From NCBI GenBank assembly GCA_028278465.1, contig JANQEF010000238.1:1-15252 (forward strand): a stretch of 15,252 bases of DNA. Direction: 5' to 3'. The notes beneath the pieces are model-generated. The model saw only the letters and a program-made list of their open reading frames with translations, did not search any database and was not told the DNA's origin. The position numbers and the translations under genes were made by a program. Of the stretch, positions 1 through 7,018 are shown piece after piece (position 1 is the stretch's first letter; each line of letters begins with the position of its first letter). The stretch is from Dehalococcoidia bacterium (GTDB lineage Bacteria > Chloroflexota > Dehalococcoidia > Lucifugimonadales > Lucifugimonadaceae).

Positions 1-1
1 G

Positions 2-1372
2 ACGCCTGCGATATCACCCGCGGACGCGGTCCCGTCAGAGCCGGTAATGCAGGAACCAATCGACCCGGCTTCTGAGGTGGCGGACCAGAGGCCCGAACCG
101 GTCGCATGGGTCGAGTCGTGGGAGTCAGGAGAACACGACGACGGCGAGCCTGAGGCAGTAGTGGATGAGCAGAGCGCGGACGAGGACTCCCAGACCGAGG
201 CTGCACCTGCGGAAATCTCGATCCCTGTGCCCGATGAGGACACCGTCGATCTGGAGCCGATCGCCCCGGAATTACCAGAACCAGAGGACGAGCCCGTCGC
301 CCTCGAACTTGAGCCGACCGATGACAAGGGCCCATCACTCAGCGAAGAGCCCGAGGTCGCCGGCTGGCCTGAACACCACTCCCCTGAGGACGAGATCGAA
401 GATCACCTCGAGATTTCCCCGACCGCCGATCTGCCTGAGGTCCACGAGCCACTGCTCGAACAGTTGTCTACGTCGGTCTCGATCGGTGAGATATCAACCG
501 ACACGGAGGAACCCTCGTCGCTGGATCTGGACTGGTCCGAGCCGATGGTCCCAGTGGACGATGTCGAGATTCCGGTGGAGCCGGCAGCGGAAACACCGGC
601 GTCGCACGAGGAGATATCAACGCCACCGCCTGTCGAGGAGCCTGCTCCCATCGCTCAGTCGCATCGTCCCACTGCCACCGAGGAGACCTCGCCCGGTGAA
701 GTAGAAGAGTCCAGCGACTCTCCAAACGATGCCAAACAGGCACCCTCCGCCAGCCGAGCTGAGACCAAACCTGTCACCCGAGCCGCGAAAAAGCGTAAGA
801 CGACGGCCGCCCGGGCCGTGCCCGTAAAGCGTCCGGCAGTGAAAAAGCCGAAGCGCGTGGCCGCCAGGGTTTCCGGGCCGAACGCAGCACCTGCAAAAGC
901 CACGCAAGCGAAGGTGAAGCCTGCCCGTAAAGCAGTCGCTCCACGAAAGATCACGGCGAAGACATCCCGCCAGAAGCCGGCTGTCGCCACGCCGAAGAGC
1001 ATTGCGACACCCGATGCGCAGGCCCAGGCCGCAAACGCTCTCAAATCGCTCGACGACATCCGAAGGCGGCTGAGAGACACGATCAACCGGCACTCGCGGG
1101 AGCCGGTCCAACTCGATGCGAATAACAACGACGCCGCCGGCGCCGCCGGGTTCTACGGTCTGCACATCGACGGCTCGTCGGCGGCAGACCGGGCGAAGCT
1201 ACTCTTCTTCGACTCGGTTCTGAAGTTCAGCGGCGGCGACATGGACGGCAGCGAAAAGCGACTGCAGGCTGCGCTCGACTCGCTCGGCGAGGCCCCGGAG
1301 ACCGAGGTCTGGAAGCGAGCGATCGAGCACTCGCTGGATATCCACGCCCGGATGGACAGGCCGGCGGCCTAG
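2..1372 (+). CDS. Bipolar acidic/basic low-complexity protein, 5' end truncated by window edge
   Basis: I do not recognise this protein. The first ATG is at 47, but the frame is open to base 2 with the same Pro/Glu-rich composition, so the gene probably starts outside the window. Numbered from that ATG, residues 1-230 are very acidic and rich in Glu, Asp, Pro and Ser, with degenerate EIS-x-P-type repeats (near residues 57, 122, 148 and 189). Residues 241-320 switch to a Lys/Arg/Ala/Pro-rich tract (AAKKRKTTAARAVPVKRPAV and similar) resembling histone-H1-like or AlgP-like tails, which could bind nucleic acid or other polyanions. Residues 326-441 look folded and mostly helical (KSLDDIRRRLRDTINRHSRE, then a TPR-like helical stretch). 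There is no signal peptide or membrane segment in view. The gene converges on the TatD gene with 18 bp between stops. The reading frame is secure; the function is unknown. Confidence 0.75.
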   Translation, partial: TPAISPADAVPSEPVMQEPIDPASEVADQRPEPVAWVESWESGEHDDGEPEAVVDEQSADEDSQTEAAPAEISIPVPDEDTVDLEPIAPELPEPEDEPVALELEPTDDKGPSLSEEPEVAGWPEHHSPEDEIEDHLEISPTADLPEVHEPLLEQLSTSVSIGEISTDTEEPSSLDLDWSEPMVPVDDVEIPVEPAAETPASHEEISTPPPVEEPAPIAQSHRPTATEETSPGEVEESSDSPNDAKQAPSASRAETKPVTRAAKKRKTTAARAVPVKRPAVKKPKRVAARVSGPNAAPAKATQAKVKPARKAVAPRKITAKTSRQKPAVATPKSIATPDAQAQAANALKSLDDIRRRLRDTINRHSREPVQLDANNNDAAGAAGFYGLHIDGSSAADRAKLLFFDSVLKFSGGDMDGSEKRLQAALDSLGEAPETEVWKRAIEHSLDIHARMDRPAA

Positions 1373-1390
1373 CGCAAGTCTCAGTCCGTC

Positions 1391-2239
1391 TCAGCCGTCG
1401 AGCAGCCGCTTAACCCGACCTCGGCTGTCCCGCAGCATCGCCAGCGCGTTCTCCGAAGTACGCTCGATCACCTCGTCGACCGAGACGTCTCTAATCTCCG
1501 CAAGGCACTCAGCGACGTCCAACAGGTGTCTCGGCTCGGTCCACTTCGTGCGGTCCTTCTTGAACGGCTGCGGGTACGAGTCGGTCTCCACGACGATGCG
1601 GTCCATCGGCAGCCACGCCGCGATCTCCTGCAACCGCTTCAGCCGTGTCAGCGGCCGGCCGAACGACACCATGAAGCCGGCGTCCAGCACGGCCCGCGCC
1701 GCCGCCCGATCGCCCTGGAAGTAGTGAGCCGCGCCTCCCAGTTCGCCGGCGCTGGTCGCCCTGAAAACCTCCATCGCCACGGGCCACGCAGACGCCGCGT
1801 CCGGGTCATCACCCGGCTCCCGCACGTGGAAAACGACCGGCAACGAGTTACGACGGGCGATCTCGATCTGTTGTGTGAACGCCTCCCCCTGTATCTCAGC
1901 CCACGGCCGTCCGGACACCGATTCCCGCGCCAGCACATGCTCCTGGTGGTCTATTCCAACCTCGCTCATCACCACCACGCTGTCGTTCCCGGCCATCCCG
2001 TCCAGCGCCGCCAGGTCAACAGCGGTCAGCGGACCTTCGAGGTCGGTCGGATGCACGCCGACACCGGCAAGAATCGCCTCGTGCTGCTCCGCAAGCTTGA
2101 TGCAGCGTCGGCTGTCGGCCACAGTCACACCCGCGGCAACGATCGCACCGACTTCGGCTCCGGCCGCACGGGCCAGGATTCCGTCCAGCTCGGCAGGGTC
2201 GTGCTGCTGGATGTGAGCATGTACATCGATCAGTTTCAC
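1391..2239 (-). CDS. TatD-family metal-dependent hydrolase
   Basis: This is a TIM-barrel amidohydrolase-superfamily protein of the TatD type, a family of metal-dependent (deoxy)nucleases with roles in DNA repair and quality control. The metal-site pattern is complete in 282 residues: H7 and H9 (DVHAHI), GVHP at 61-64, E93 (SEVGID), H138 (VFHVRE), H172 (AHYFQG) and D220 (VETDS). Length is close to the usual ~260. The start is GTG at 2239, overlapping the TGA of the upstream flavodoxin gene (GTGA), so translation is probably coupled; a GAGGA lies about 9 nt upstream. Residues 97-118 form a longer loop than usual after the Glu ligand. Family assignment is strong; the exact substrate is unknown. 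Confidence 0.9.
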   Translation of the reverse strand: MKLIDVHAHIQQHDPAELDGILARAAGAEVGAIVAAGVTVADSRRCIKLAEQHEAILAGVGVHPTDLEGPLTAVDLAALDGMAGNDSVVVMSEVGIDHQEHVLARESVSGRPWAEIQGEAFTQQIEIARRNSLPVVFHVREPGDDPDAASAWPVAMEVFRATSAGELGGAAHYFQGDRAAARAVLDAGFMVSFGRPLTRLKRLQEIAAWLPMDRIVVETDSYPQPFKKDRTKWTEPRHLLDVAECLAEIRDVSVDEVIERTSENALAMLRDSRGRVKRLLDG

Positions 2240-2811
2240 CCGGTCTCATCCTCACTGGCTTCCGGTCCTTCGCCTTCAACAGCTTCCGACGCTTGACCCA
2301 TGGCCTCCGTGAACAGCTCCCCGACCCTGTGCGTCCAGCTGCGGATCGCCTCCCAGTCACGGTGATCGCCCTGCGGCGTCCCTGCCACCCAGTCCAGCAG
2401 TTTCAACAGGAACGGCAGGTTCTTGCGGCTGAACGAGCCATGAAACAGCGCCGTCGAAACCGGCTCCAGGCCCGGCGCGAGCTCCGAAAGCGTCGCAACT
2501 ATCCCGTTGTGCTCTCGCAACGCCGACTTCGGGTTCTTCACGCCGAGCGTTCCCACCGTGAACAGCGCCACAGGCATGCGCGCCAGCGTCTCGCGGTTGC
2601 TCACTACGAACACCGCTGCGGCCGGCAGCCACTTGCGGCCGTAAGACGGTGCGCCCGCCACAACCGCGTCGTACCTCGCCACCTGGATCTCCGGTCCCGC
2701 GTGCAGCACATCGACCTCGAACCCGGCGTCGGCAAGCTCACGGCCGATCACCGCTGCGATCTCGGCCGTCGAGCCATAACGCGTTGCGTATGTGACGAGA
2801 ACCCTCGGCAT
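2236..2811 (-). CDS. Flavodoxin-domain protein (HemG/flavodoxin_5-like)
   Basis: This is a 191-residue protein with an N-terminal flavodoxin fold. The strand-loop VLVTYATRYGSTAEIA (residues 4-19) is the FMN phosphate-binding loop (T-x-x-Y-G-S-T), followed by the second strand and a VAGAPSYGRKW loop near residues 51-61 that would contact the isoalloxazine ring. Length and layout resemble menaquinone-dependent protoporphyrinogen oxidase HemG (~180 residues) and related flavodoxin_5 proteins. No other haem gene is nearby, so HemG itself is only a possibility. The C-terminus is acidic and probably disordered. It is the first gene of a two-gene unit with TatD, and the 2812-2935 gap holds divergent promoters shared with the mannonate-dehydratase-like gene. 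Confidence 0.8.
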   Translation of the reverse strand: MPRVLVTYATRYGSTAEIAAVIGRELADAGFEVDVLHAGPEIQVARYDAVVAGAPSYGRKWLPAAAVFVVSNRETLARMPVALFTVGTLGVKNPKSALREHNGIVATLSELAPGLEPVSTALFHGSFSRKNLPFLLKLLDWVAGTPQGDHRDWEAIRSWTHRVGELFTEAMGQASEAVEGEGPEASEDETG

Positions 2812-2935
2812 CGCCCCAGTCTACGTCGCCGCCGTGAAAGACAAACTCCGCCGACCGTAGTGCGCCGGTGTAGACTGCCGCCGTCCGCTCCGTCAACCAT
2901 CCTCTCCAACGTCACATCTCCAAGGGGTTCAAGAC

Positions 2936-3916
2936 ATGAGACCAGCATTCGGACAGTTCCAGGAAGCCACGCCCGAGTTCCTGCGCTTCGCCGCCCAGTA
3001 CGGCGCCACCGACGTGCTGCTCAACACGCCGAAACTGCCCGACTACGGCGGCAAGTGGGCGCTGCACGACCTGGTCAAGCTGCGCACAACTGTCGAGAGC
3101 TACGGTCTCAAGCTATCGGCGCTGGAGAACGTGCCAACCGGCTTCTACGACCACATCATGCTCAACGGCCCGAAGCGCGACCAGCAGATCGAGAACATGA
3201 TCGAGACCGTGCGCAACATCGCCCGCGCCGGCATCCCCATCTTCGGCTACAACTGGATGCCGTCGCACGTATGGCGCACCACTCCGAAGCTGATCCGCGG
3301 CGGCGCGGTGGCGACGGCCTTCAGCCTGAAAGAGGCCGAACGCATGCCGCTGACGCACGACCGTGAGTACACAGACGAGGAGATGTGGGAGAACCTGGAG
3401 TACTGGATCAAGATCATCACCCCAATCGCCGAGGAGGAGGGGATCAGGCTCGGTATCCATCCCTGCGACCCGCCCGCGAAGTCGCTCGGCGGCATCCCGC
3501 AGCTGTTCCGGTCTTACGACAACTACCGCCGCTACCTGGCGATCCACGAGTCGCCGAACTGCGCCATCGAGTTCTGCCAGGGGACGATCTCGGAGATGGC
3601 GGACTCGGCGGGCGACGCGCTGTACGACTTCATCGACGAGATGGTGCGGCGCGACAAGGTGCTGTACGTGCACTTCAGGAACGTGTCTGCGCCGAACCCG
3701 GACGAGTTCCACGAGGAGTTCATCAACACGGGTCACGTTGACATGTACCGGGCGATGAAGACGTACTACAACGCCGGCTACAAGAGCTTCTTCATCGACG
3801 ACCATGTGCCGCACACGCACCAGGACACGGCATGGGGCCACCGCGGCCGGGCGTTCGCAAACGGCTACATCCAGGCGATGATCGAAGCGGTGACGAAGCA
3901 GGGCGAGGGGAAGTAG
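2936..3916 (+). CDS. Mannonate dehydratase (UxuA)-like TIM-barrel protein
   Basis: This 326-residue cytoplasmic protein resembles UxuA, which dehydrates D-mannonate to 2-keto-3-deoxygluconate using a divalent metal. UxuA-like landmarks in order are: GYNWMPSHVWRT (residues 104-115), HPCDPP (175-180), EFCQGTISEM (212-221), YVHFRNV (244-250) and DDHVPHTHQD (288-297). The His, Cys and Asp residues at these sites are the expected metal and catalytic positions. It is shorter than typical UxuA (350-400), and two signatures differ from what I recall as usual: HPDDPP is HPCDPP, and the DWTRT-type motif is HVWRT. It may therefore act on a related sugar acid. The start is supported by AAGGGG at 2922-2927, 8 nt before ATG. 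An aldo/keto reductase follows after 54 bp, consistent with sugar metabolism. Confidence 0.82.
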   Translation: MRPAFGQFQEATPEFLRFAAQYGATDVLLNTPKLPDYGGKWALHDLVKLRTTVESYGLKLSALENVPTGFYDHIMLNGPKRDQQIENMIETVRNIARAGIPIFGYNWMPSHVWRTTPKLIRGGAVATAFSLKEAERMPLTHDREYTDEEMWENLEYWIKIITPIAEEEGIRLGIHPCDPPAKSLGGIPQLFRSYDNYRRYLAIHESPNCAIEFCQGTISEMADSAGDALYDFIDEMVRRDKVLYVHFRNVSAPNPDEFHEEFINTGHVDMYRAMKTYYNAGYKSFFIDDHVPHTHQDTAWGHRGRAFANGYIQAMIEAVTKQGEGK

Positions 3917-3931
3917 GGGAGAGGCGGTTCG

Positions 3932-3950
3932 CTCTCCCTCGTAGGGAGAG
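3932..3950. repeat. Palindromic dispersed-repeat core between two genes
   Basis: CTCTCCCT (3932-3939) and AGGGAGAG (3943-3950) form a perfect 8-bp stem with a 3-nt loop, followed by GGTTAGGGTGTGGG. No T-tract follows, so it is a poor intrinsic terminator. The same type of sequence, a CTCCCT/AGGGAG stem followed by a GAGGGTGGG tail, recurs at 13160-13190. The short gap to the next ATG means the ribosome-binding region of the aldo/keto reductase lies inside the repeat tail. Confidence 0.65.
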
Positions 3951-3970
3951 GGTTAGGGTGTGGGTCGATC

Positions 3971-5020
3971 ATGCCAACGACCTCGCTCGAATCACGTGTG
4001 CTCGGCCCCACCGGCCGCGCAGTCTCGCGTCTCGGCTTTGGAGGCGCGCCGACGGGGCATTTCAACTACCTGGCTGAGCACTCGCCCGAACGGGCCGATC
4101 AGCGGGAGCTGTCGATCGCCGCTATCCAGCACGCGGCCGATTCGGGCATCACCTACTTCGACACCGCGGCGGCCTACGGCAATGGCGAGGGCGAGCGCAT
4201 CTACGGTGAGGCGCTGGCGGATCGAGTCAGCTCACCGGCCGATGTCCTGCACGCGAATCCACCGGCCGAGAGCTCATCGAGAGAGGCCGACCACCCTTCG
4301 ACTGGCTCAGGATGGCCGCACACCGAGCCGCCAACAGCCGATCGTCCTACCAACGGCGCCAGTGCACCGTTCGACGCTGCCTCGACCAATGACATACCGG
4401 AAAACGAGGCTAGCCTCTTCATCGCTACCAAGGTCTCGCCGAAAGAGGCGGATGTACGCGCCTCGGTCGAACGCTCGCTGCGCAACCTGCGGATGGACCG
4501 CATCGACCTCGTTCAGGTGCACGGCGGCTCTTACACCGCTGAAGAAGAGTACATCGTCATGCGGCCCGGCGGCATGCTCGACGTGCTCGAAAAGGCCCGC
4601 GACGAAGGGCTGATCCGGCACATCGGCTTCACCACCGAGAACCAGAACGGCGCCGTCGACCGGTTCATCGAATCGGGCCGCTTCGAAGTCATGCAGATCC
4701 AGTACAACCTGCTGTACCAGCACCCGTACTCGCCTGACCCTACGTTCGGATCGATGTTCGCCGCCCGGGAGGCCGGCATGGGGATCGTGACGATGCGGGC
4801 GCTGGCGTCTGGCATCCTGCAGCGCTGGCTGAAGCTGGTCCGGCCCGACGATGAGTTCGACTACACGCCAGCGCTCCTGCAGTTCACGCTCTCTAACCCG
4901 TTAATCGACGTCGCTCTTGTCGGCATGCGCACGCCCGAAGAGGTCGACCGCAACATCGCCGTGCTCAACGACACCGATGGCCGCATCGACCTCGACGAGC
5001 TGCACAGGAAGTTCGTTTAG
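3971..5020 (+). CDS. Aldo/keto reductase with an in-frame ~50-residue insertion
   Basis: This is an NAD(P)H-dependent aldo/keto reductase (TIM barrel, cytoplasmic) with the full catalytic tetrad: D64 (YFDTA), Y69 (AAYG), K154 (IATKV) and H184 (VQVHGG). The N-terminus (RVLGPTGRAVSRLGFGGAP) aligns with normal family starts, supporting ATG 3971. In this family Tyr and Lys are usually about 29-35 residues apart; here they are 85 apart, while Lys-to-His spacing is normal. The extra ~50 residues lie between ALAD (81-84) and SLFIATK (148-154), are rich in Ser, Pro, Ala and Thr, and contain HPSTGSG, encoded by a dispersed-repeat core (4294-4314). The barrel's C-terminal strands are intact, ending in LDELHRKFV. 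Substrate is unknown; the UxuA-like neighbour suggests sugar or sugar-acid metabolism. Confidence 0.9.
   Translation: MPTTSLESRVLGPTGRAVSRLGFGGAPTGHFNYLAEHSPERADQRELSIAAIQHAADSGITYFDTAAAYGNGEGERIYGEALADRVSSPADVLHANPPAESSSREADHPSTGSGWPHTEPPTADRPTNGASAPFDAASTNDIPENEASLFIATKVSPKEADVRASVERSLRNLRMDRIDLVQVHGGSYTAEEEYIVMRPGGMLDVLEKARDEGLIRHIGFTTENQNGAVDRFIESGRFEVMQIQYNLLYQHPYSPDPTFGSMFAAREAGMGIVTMRALASGILQRWLKLVRPDDEFDYTPALLQFTLSNPLIDVALVGMRTPEEVDRNIAVLNDTDGRIDLDELHRKFV
4223..4408 (+). repeat. Probable repeat-derived insertion inside the aldo/keto reductase gene
   Basis: This is the estimated span of the extra segment (residues 85-146 of the reductase). Its core, CCCTTCGACTGGCTCAGGAT at 4294-4313, is a variant of the CCTTCGACTTCGCTCAGGA arm of the inverted-repeat element at 13272-13290. 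A 10-bp direct repeat, CACCGGCCGA, occurs at 4233-4242 and 4260-4269. The boundaries are inferred from the catalytic-residue spacing and are not seen as clean ends. Confidence 0.6.
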
Positions 5021-5123
5021 CAACGCTGGCTTCCGCAGACCGGTCACCAGAGCCCTTCGGCGGCTAAGATAGCCATCTCATCCGCCAACCACAGCCGCGG
5101 GAATCCGCCGGAGCCCGATCTAC

Positions 5124-5639
5124 ATGAACGAGTACACCGCCACCCTGAAGAGTACCTACGACGAGTGTCTTGAGGAGTTGAAGAATGCGGTTGACGGCCT
5201 GTCGGAGCCCGAGACCTACTCGCAGCCGACGCCGCACTCGAACCACATCGGCTGGCTGGTGTGGCACATGGCGCGGGTCGAGGACTACTGGATCAACGGA
5301 GTGCTGCGCGATGCCGGGCAGGTATGGAACCGCGATGGCTGGGACGAGAAGTTCGGGATGGATCCCGAGGACCGGGGAGCGGGGCAGACGATCGAGGAGG
5401 TGATGGCGATGCCGCACATCAAACTCGCCGAGCTGCTGGCTTACTTTGACGCGGTACGTGCCGAGACAGGACCTGTGATCGAGACGCTGGACGAGGAGAC
5501 GCTGGCGCGGAAGATCGAGCATCCACGGTTCGGTGTCATCACCGCCAGCTGGCTCGTCGGGCACATGGTCGTGGAAGAGGCGCAGCACACAGGCCAGGTG
5601 GCGCTGATACGCGGCATGATGCGAGGCTTCGGGAAGTAG
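5124..5639 (+). CDS. DinB/DUF664-family putative metal-binding protein
   Basis: This 171-residue four-helix-bundle protein belongs to the DinB/YfiT superfamily, which includes thiol-dependent transferases and many proteins of unknown role. Visible landmarks are HIGWLVWHMARVEDYW (residues 41-56), with H48 as first metal ligand, and GHMVVEEAQHTGQVALIRG (146-164), with H147, E151 and H155 as candidate further ligands in the typical H-x3-E-x3-H-x-G-Q arrangement. Length is normal for the family (~150-170). ATG 5124 has GGAG about 11 nt upstream, a loose fit. It is on the same strand as the aldo/keto reductase, 103 bp away, so it may be a separate unit. Family is confident; substrate and role are unknown. 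Confidence 0.85.
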   Translation: MNEYTATLKSTYDECLEELKNAVDGLSEPETYSQPTPHSNHIGWLVWHMARVEDYWINGVLRDAGQVWNRDGWDEKFGMDPEDRGAGQTIEEVMAMPHIKLAELLAYFDAVRAETGPVIETLDEETLARKIEHPRFGVITASWLVGHMVVEEAQHTGQVALIRGMMRGFGK

Positions 5640-5658
5640 CGGCTGGCGGATTGCCGCT
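5638..5658 (+). terminator. Weak hairpin at the DinB-family gene stop
   Basis: AGCGGC (5638-5643) and GCCGCT (5653-5658) form a 6-bp stem with a 9-nt loop starting within the stop codon. No T-run follows, so it is at best a weak terminator or mRNA 3'-end structure. Confidence 0.25.
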
Positions 5659-5770
5659 CAACACCTGATCGCCACAGCAGACTTCGCATTCACCATTCGC
5701 TCGCCTTCTGCTTCCAGTAGGCTTGTGCGAACGCCGCCAGCCGAGACCGACCTGCGCCGTGGAGCTATCC

Positions 5771-7018
5771 GTGCGGTTGAACTTCGAGAACACCTCGCTC
5801 GTCGCCTTCCGGTACCGCGAGTACCGCATCTTCTGGATCGCCGCAGCCTTCTCCAACATCGGCATGTGGTCGCTCATCTTCGGTCGCCTCTGGCTGATGC
5901 GAACGCTGACCGACAGCGAGTTCATGCTCGGCCTCGAAACAGCGGCGAGCCTCGGGCCAGTGCTCATCTTCTCGGTATGGGGCGGAGTGCTTGCCGATCG
6001 CGTCAACCGGCTGAAGCTGGTGCGCGTCACTCGTCTCATGTTCGCTGCCCTCGCCGCCCTCACGGGCGTGCTCATCGCAACCGACGTTGTCGAGCCGTGG
6101 CACGTTATCGCCATCTCGGTCGCGACCGGCATCCTGCTCTCATTCGACATCCCGTCGCGCTCGGCCATGGTGGCGACTATCGTGCCAAAAGAGCACCTCG
6201 CAGGCGCAATCGCCATGTACTCCATCGTGTTCGGCGTCGCCGCCATCGCTGGGCCCGCGCTGTTCGCACCTCTTGTCAGCACGCTCGGCCTCGAAGGGCT
6301 GTTCTTCATCATCGCCGCCTCGTACGTGCTCACGACCGCCTCGCTCATGTTCATGTCGCCGGTCGGCCACAAGGTGAAGAGCAACAGCGTTTCGGCGTGG
6401 CGAGGTCTCACCGAGGGTTTCGAATACCTGCGGGACAACCGAGTCATCGCAGGCGTGATTGCCCTCGGCATATTCGGCGGACTGGTCGGACTCTCGTACA
6501 CGACGCTGCTGCCGGTCTTTGCAGACGATGTGCTGGCAGGCGACGAGCAGACATACGGCAACCTGCTGCTCGGGTCTGGCATCGGGGGAATGGTGGCGAC
6601 GGTGGCGATCGTGATGCTGGGCAAGCGGGTCCGTCCGGCGCTGTACCTCACGCTGTCGGGCGCAGGGTTCGGCGCGCTGCTTGTGCTGTTCGCTCAGTCC
6701 GAGCAGCTCGTGTTCGCCGCGTTCGTGCTGGCGCTGATCGGCGCAACGCGCACCGTTTACCAGACGATGAACCAGACCGTGGTGCAGACGCTTGTCTCCG
6801 CGGAGTACCGCGGCCGGGTGATGGGCATAAGCCAGTTCACGTGGGGCGCATCGAGCCTGGGCGGGCTGCTGATGGGAGCGCTGGCGCAGACCTACAGCGC
6901 GCCGTTTGCTCTGACGCTCGGCGGCACGTTGATGTTCGGCGCTGTTGTCGCGGTCAGCGTGACGCTGCTTCGGCCGCTTTGGACCGAAGAGCGAACCACG
7001 TCCGAGGCCAGCGCCTAG
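5771..7018 (+). CDS. MFS exporter, 12-TM (MFS_3/EntS-like)
   Basis: This is a polytopic major facilitator superfamily transporter of ~415 residues with about 12 hydrophobic segments. The cytoplasmic loop 2-3 motif A is visible as GGVLADRVNRLK (residues 71-82 from GTG 5771). The N-terminal block (FRYREYRIFWIAAAFSNIGMW) and the YRGRVMGISQFTWGASSLGGLLMG segment of the C-terminal half are typical of MFS_3, the group of enterobactin exporter EntS and macrolide-type efflux pumps. The frame opens further upstream at TTG 5723 and GTG 5759, but GTG 5771 has GGAG at 5761-5764 with 6-nt spacing, and the upstream residues are Arg/Pro-rich and unlike the family. The gene is convergent with the thiY-like gene; their stop codons overlap in CTAG. 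Substrate cannot be predicted. Export fits the family better than uptake. Confidence 0.87.
   Translation: MRLNFENTSLVAFRYREYRIFWIAAAFSNIGMWSLIFGRLWLMRTLTDSEFMLGLETAASLGPVLIFSVWGGVLADRVNRLKLVRVTRLMFAALAALTGVLIATDVVEPWHVIAISVATGILLSFDIPSRSAMVATIVPKEHLAGAIAMYSIVFGVAAIAGPALFAPLVSTLGLEGLFFIIAASYVLTTASLMFMSPVGHKVKSNSVSAWRGLTEGFEYLRDNRVIAGVIALGIFGGLVGLSYTTLLPVFADDVLAGDEQTYGNLLLGSGIGGMVATVAIVMLGKRVRPALYLTLSGAGFGALLVLFAQSEQLVFAAFVLALIGATRTVYQTMNQTVVQTLVSAEYRGRVMGISQFTWGASSLGGLLMGALAQTYSAPFALTLGGTLMFGAVVAVSVTLLRPLWTEERTTSEASA

Noticed and set aside
2293..3366. 357-codon plus-strand frame running across the flavodoxin and mannonate-dehydratase-like genes
   Set aside because: Arg-rich composition, crosses a divergent intergenic region and two well-supported genes, and shows no domain.
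3865..4065. Minus-strand frame with HPNPLPTRESEPP
   Set aside because: It is a translation of the CTCTCCCT/AGGGAGAG palindromic repeat and its tail, with no other support.
4201..4503. Minus-strand frame containing HPEPVEGW inside the aldo/keto reductase
   Set aside because: The peptide is the translation of the dispersed repeat on the opposite strand, a common source of spurious predictions; the reductase frame has all catalytic residues.
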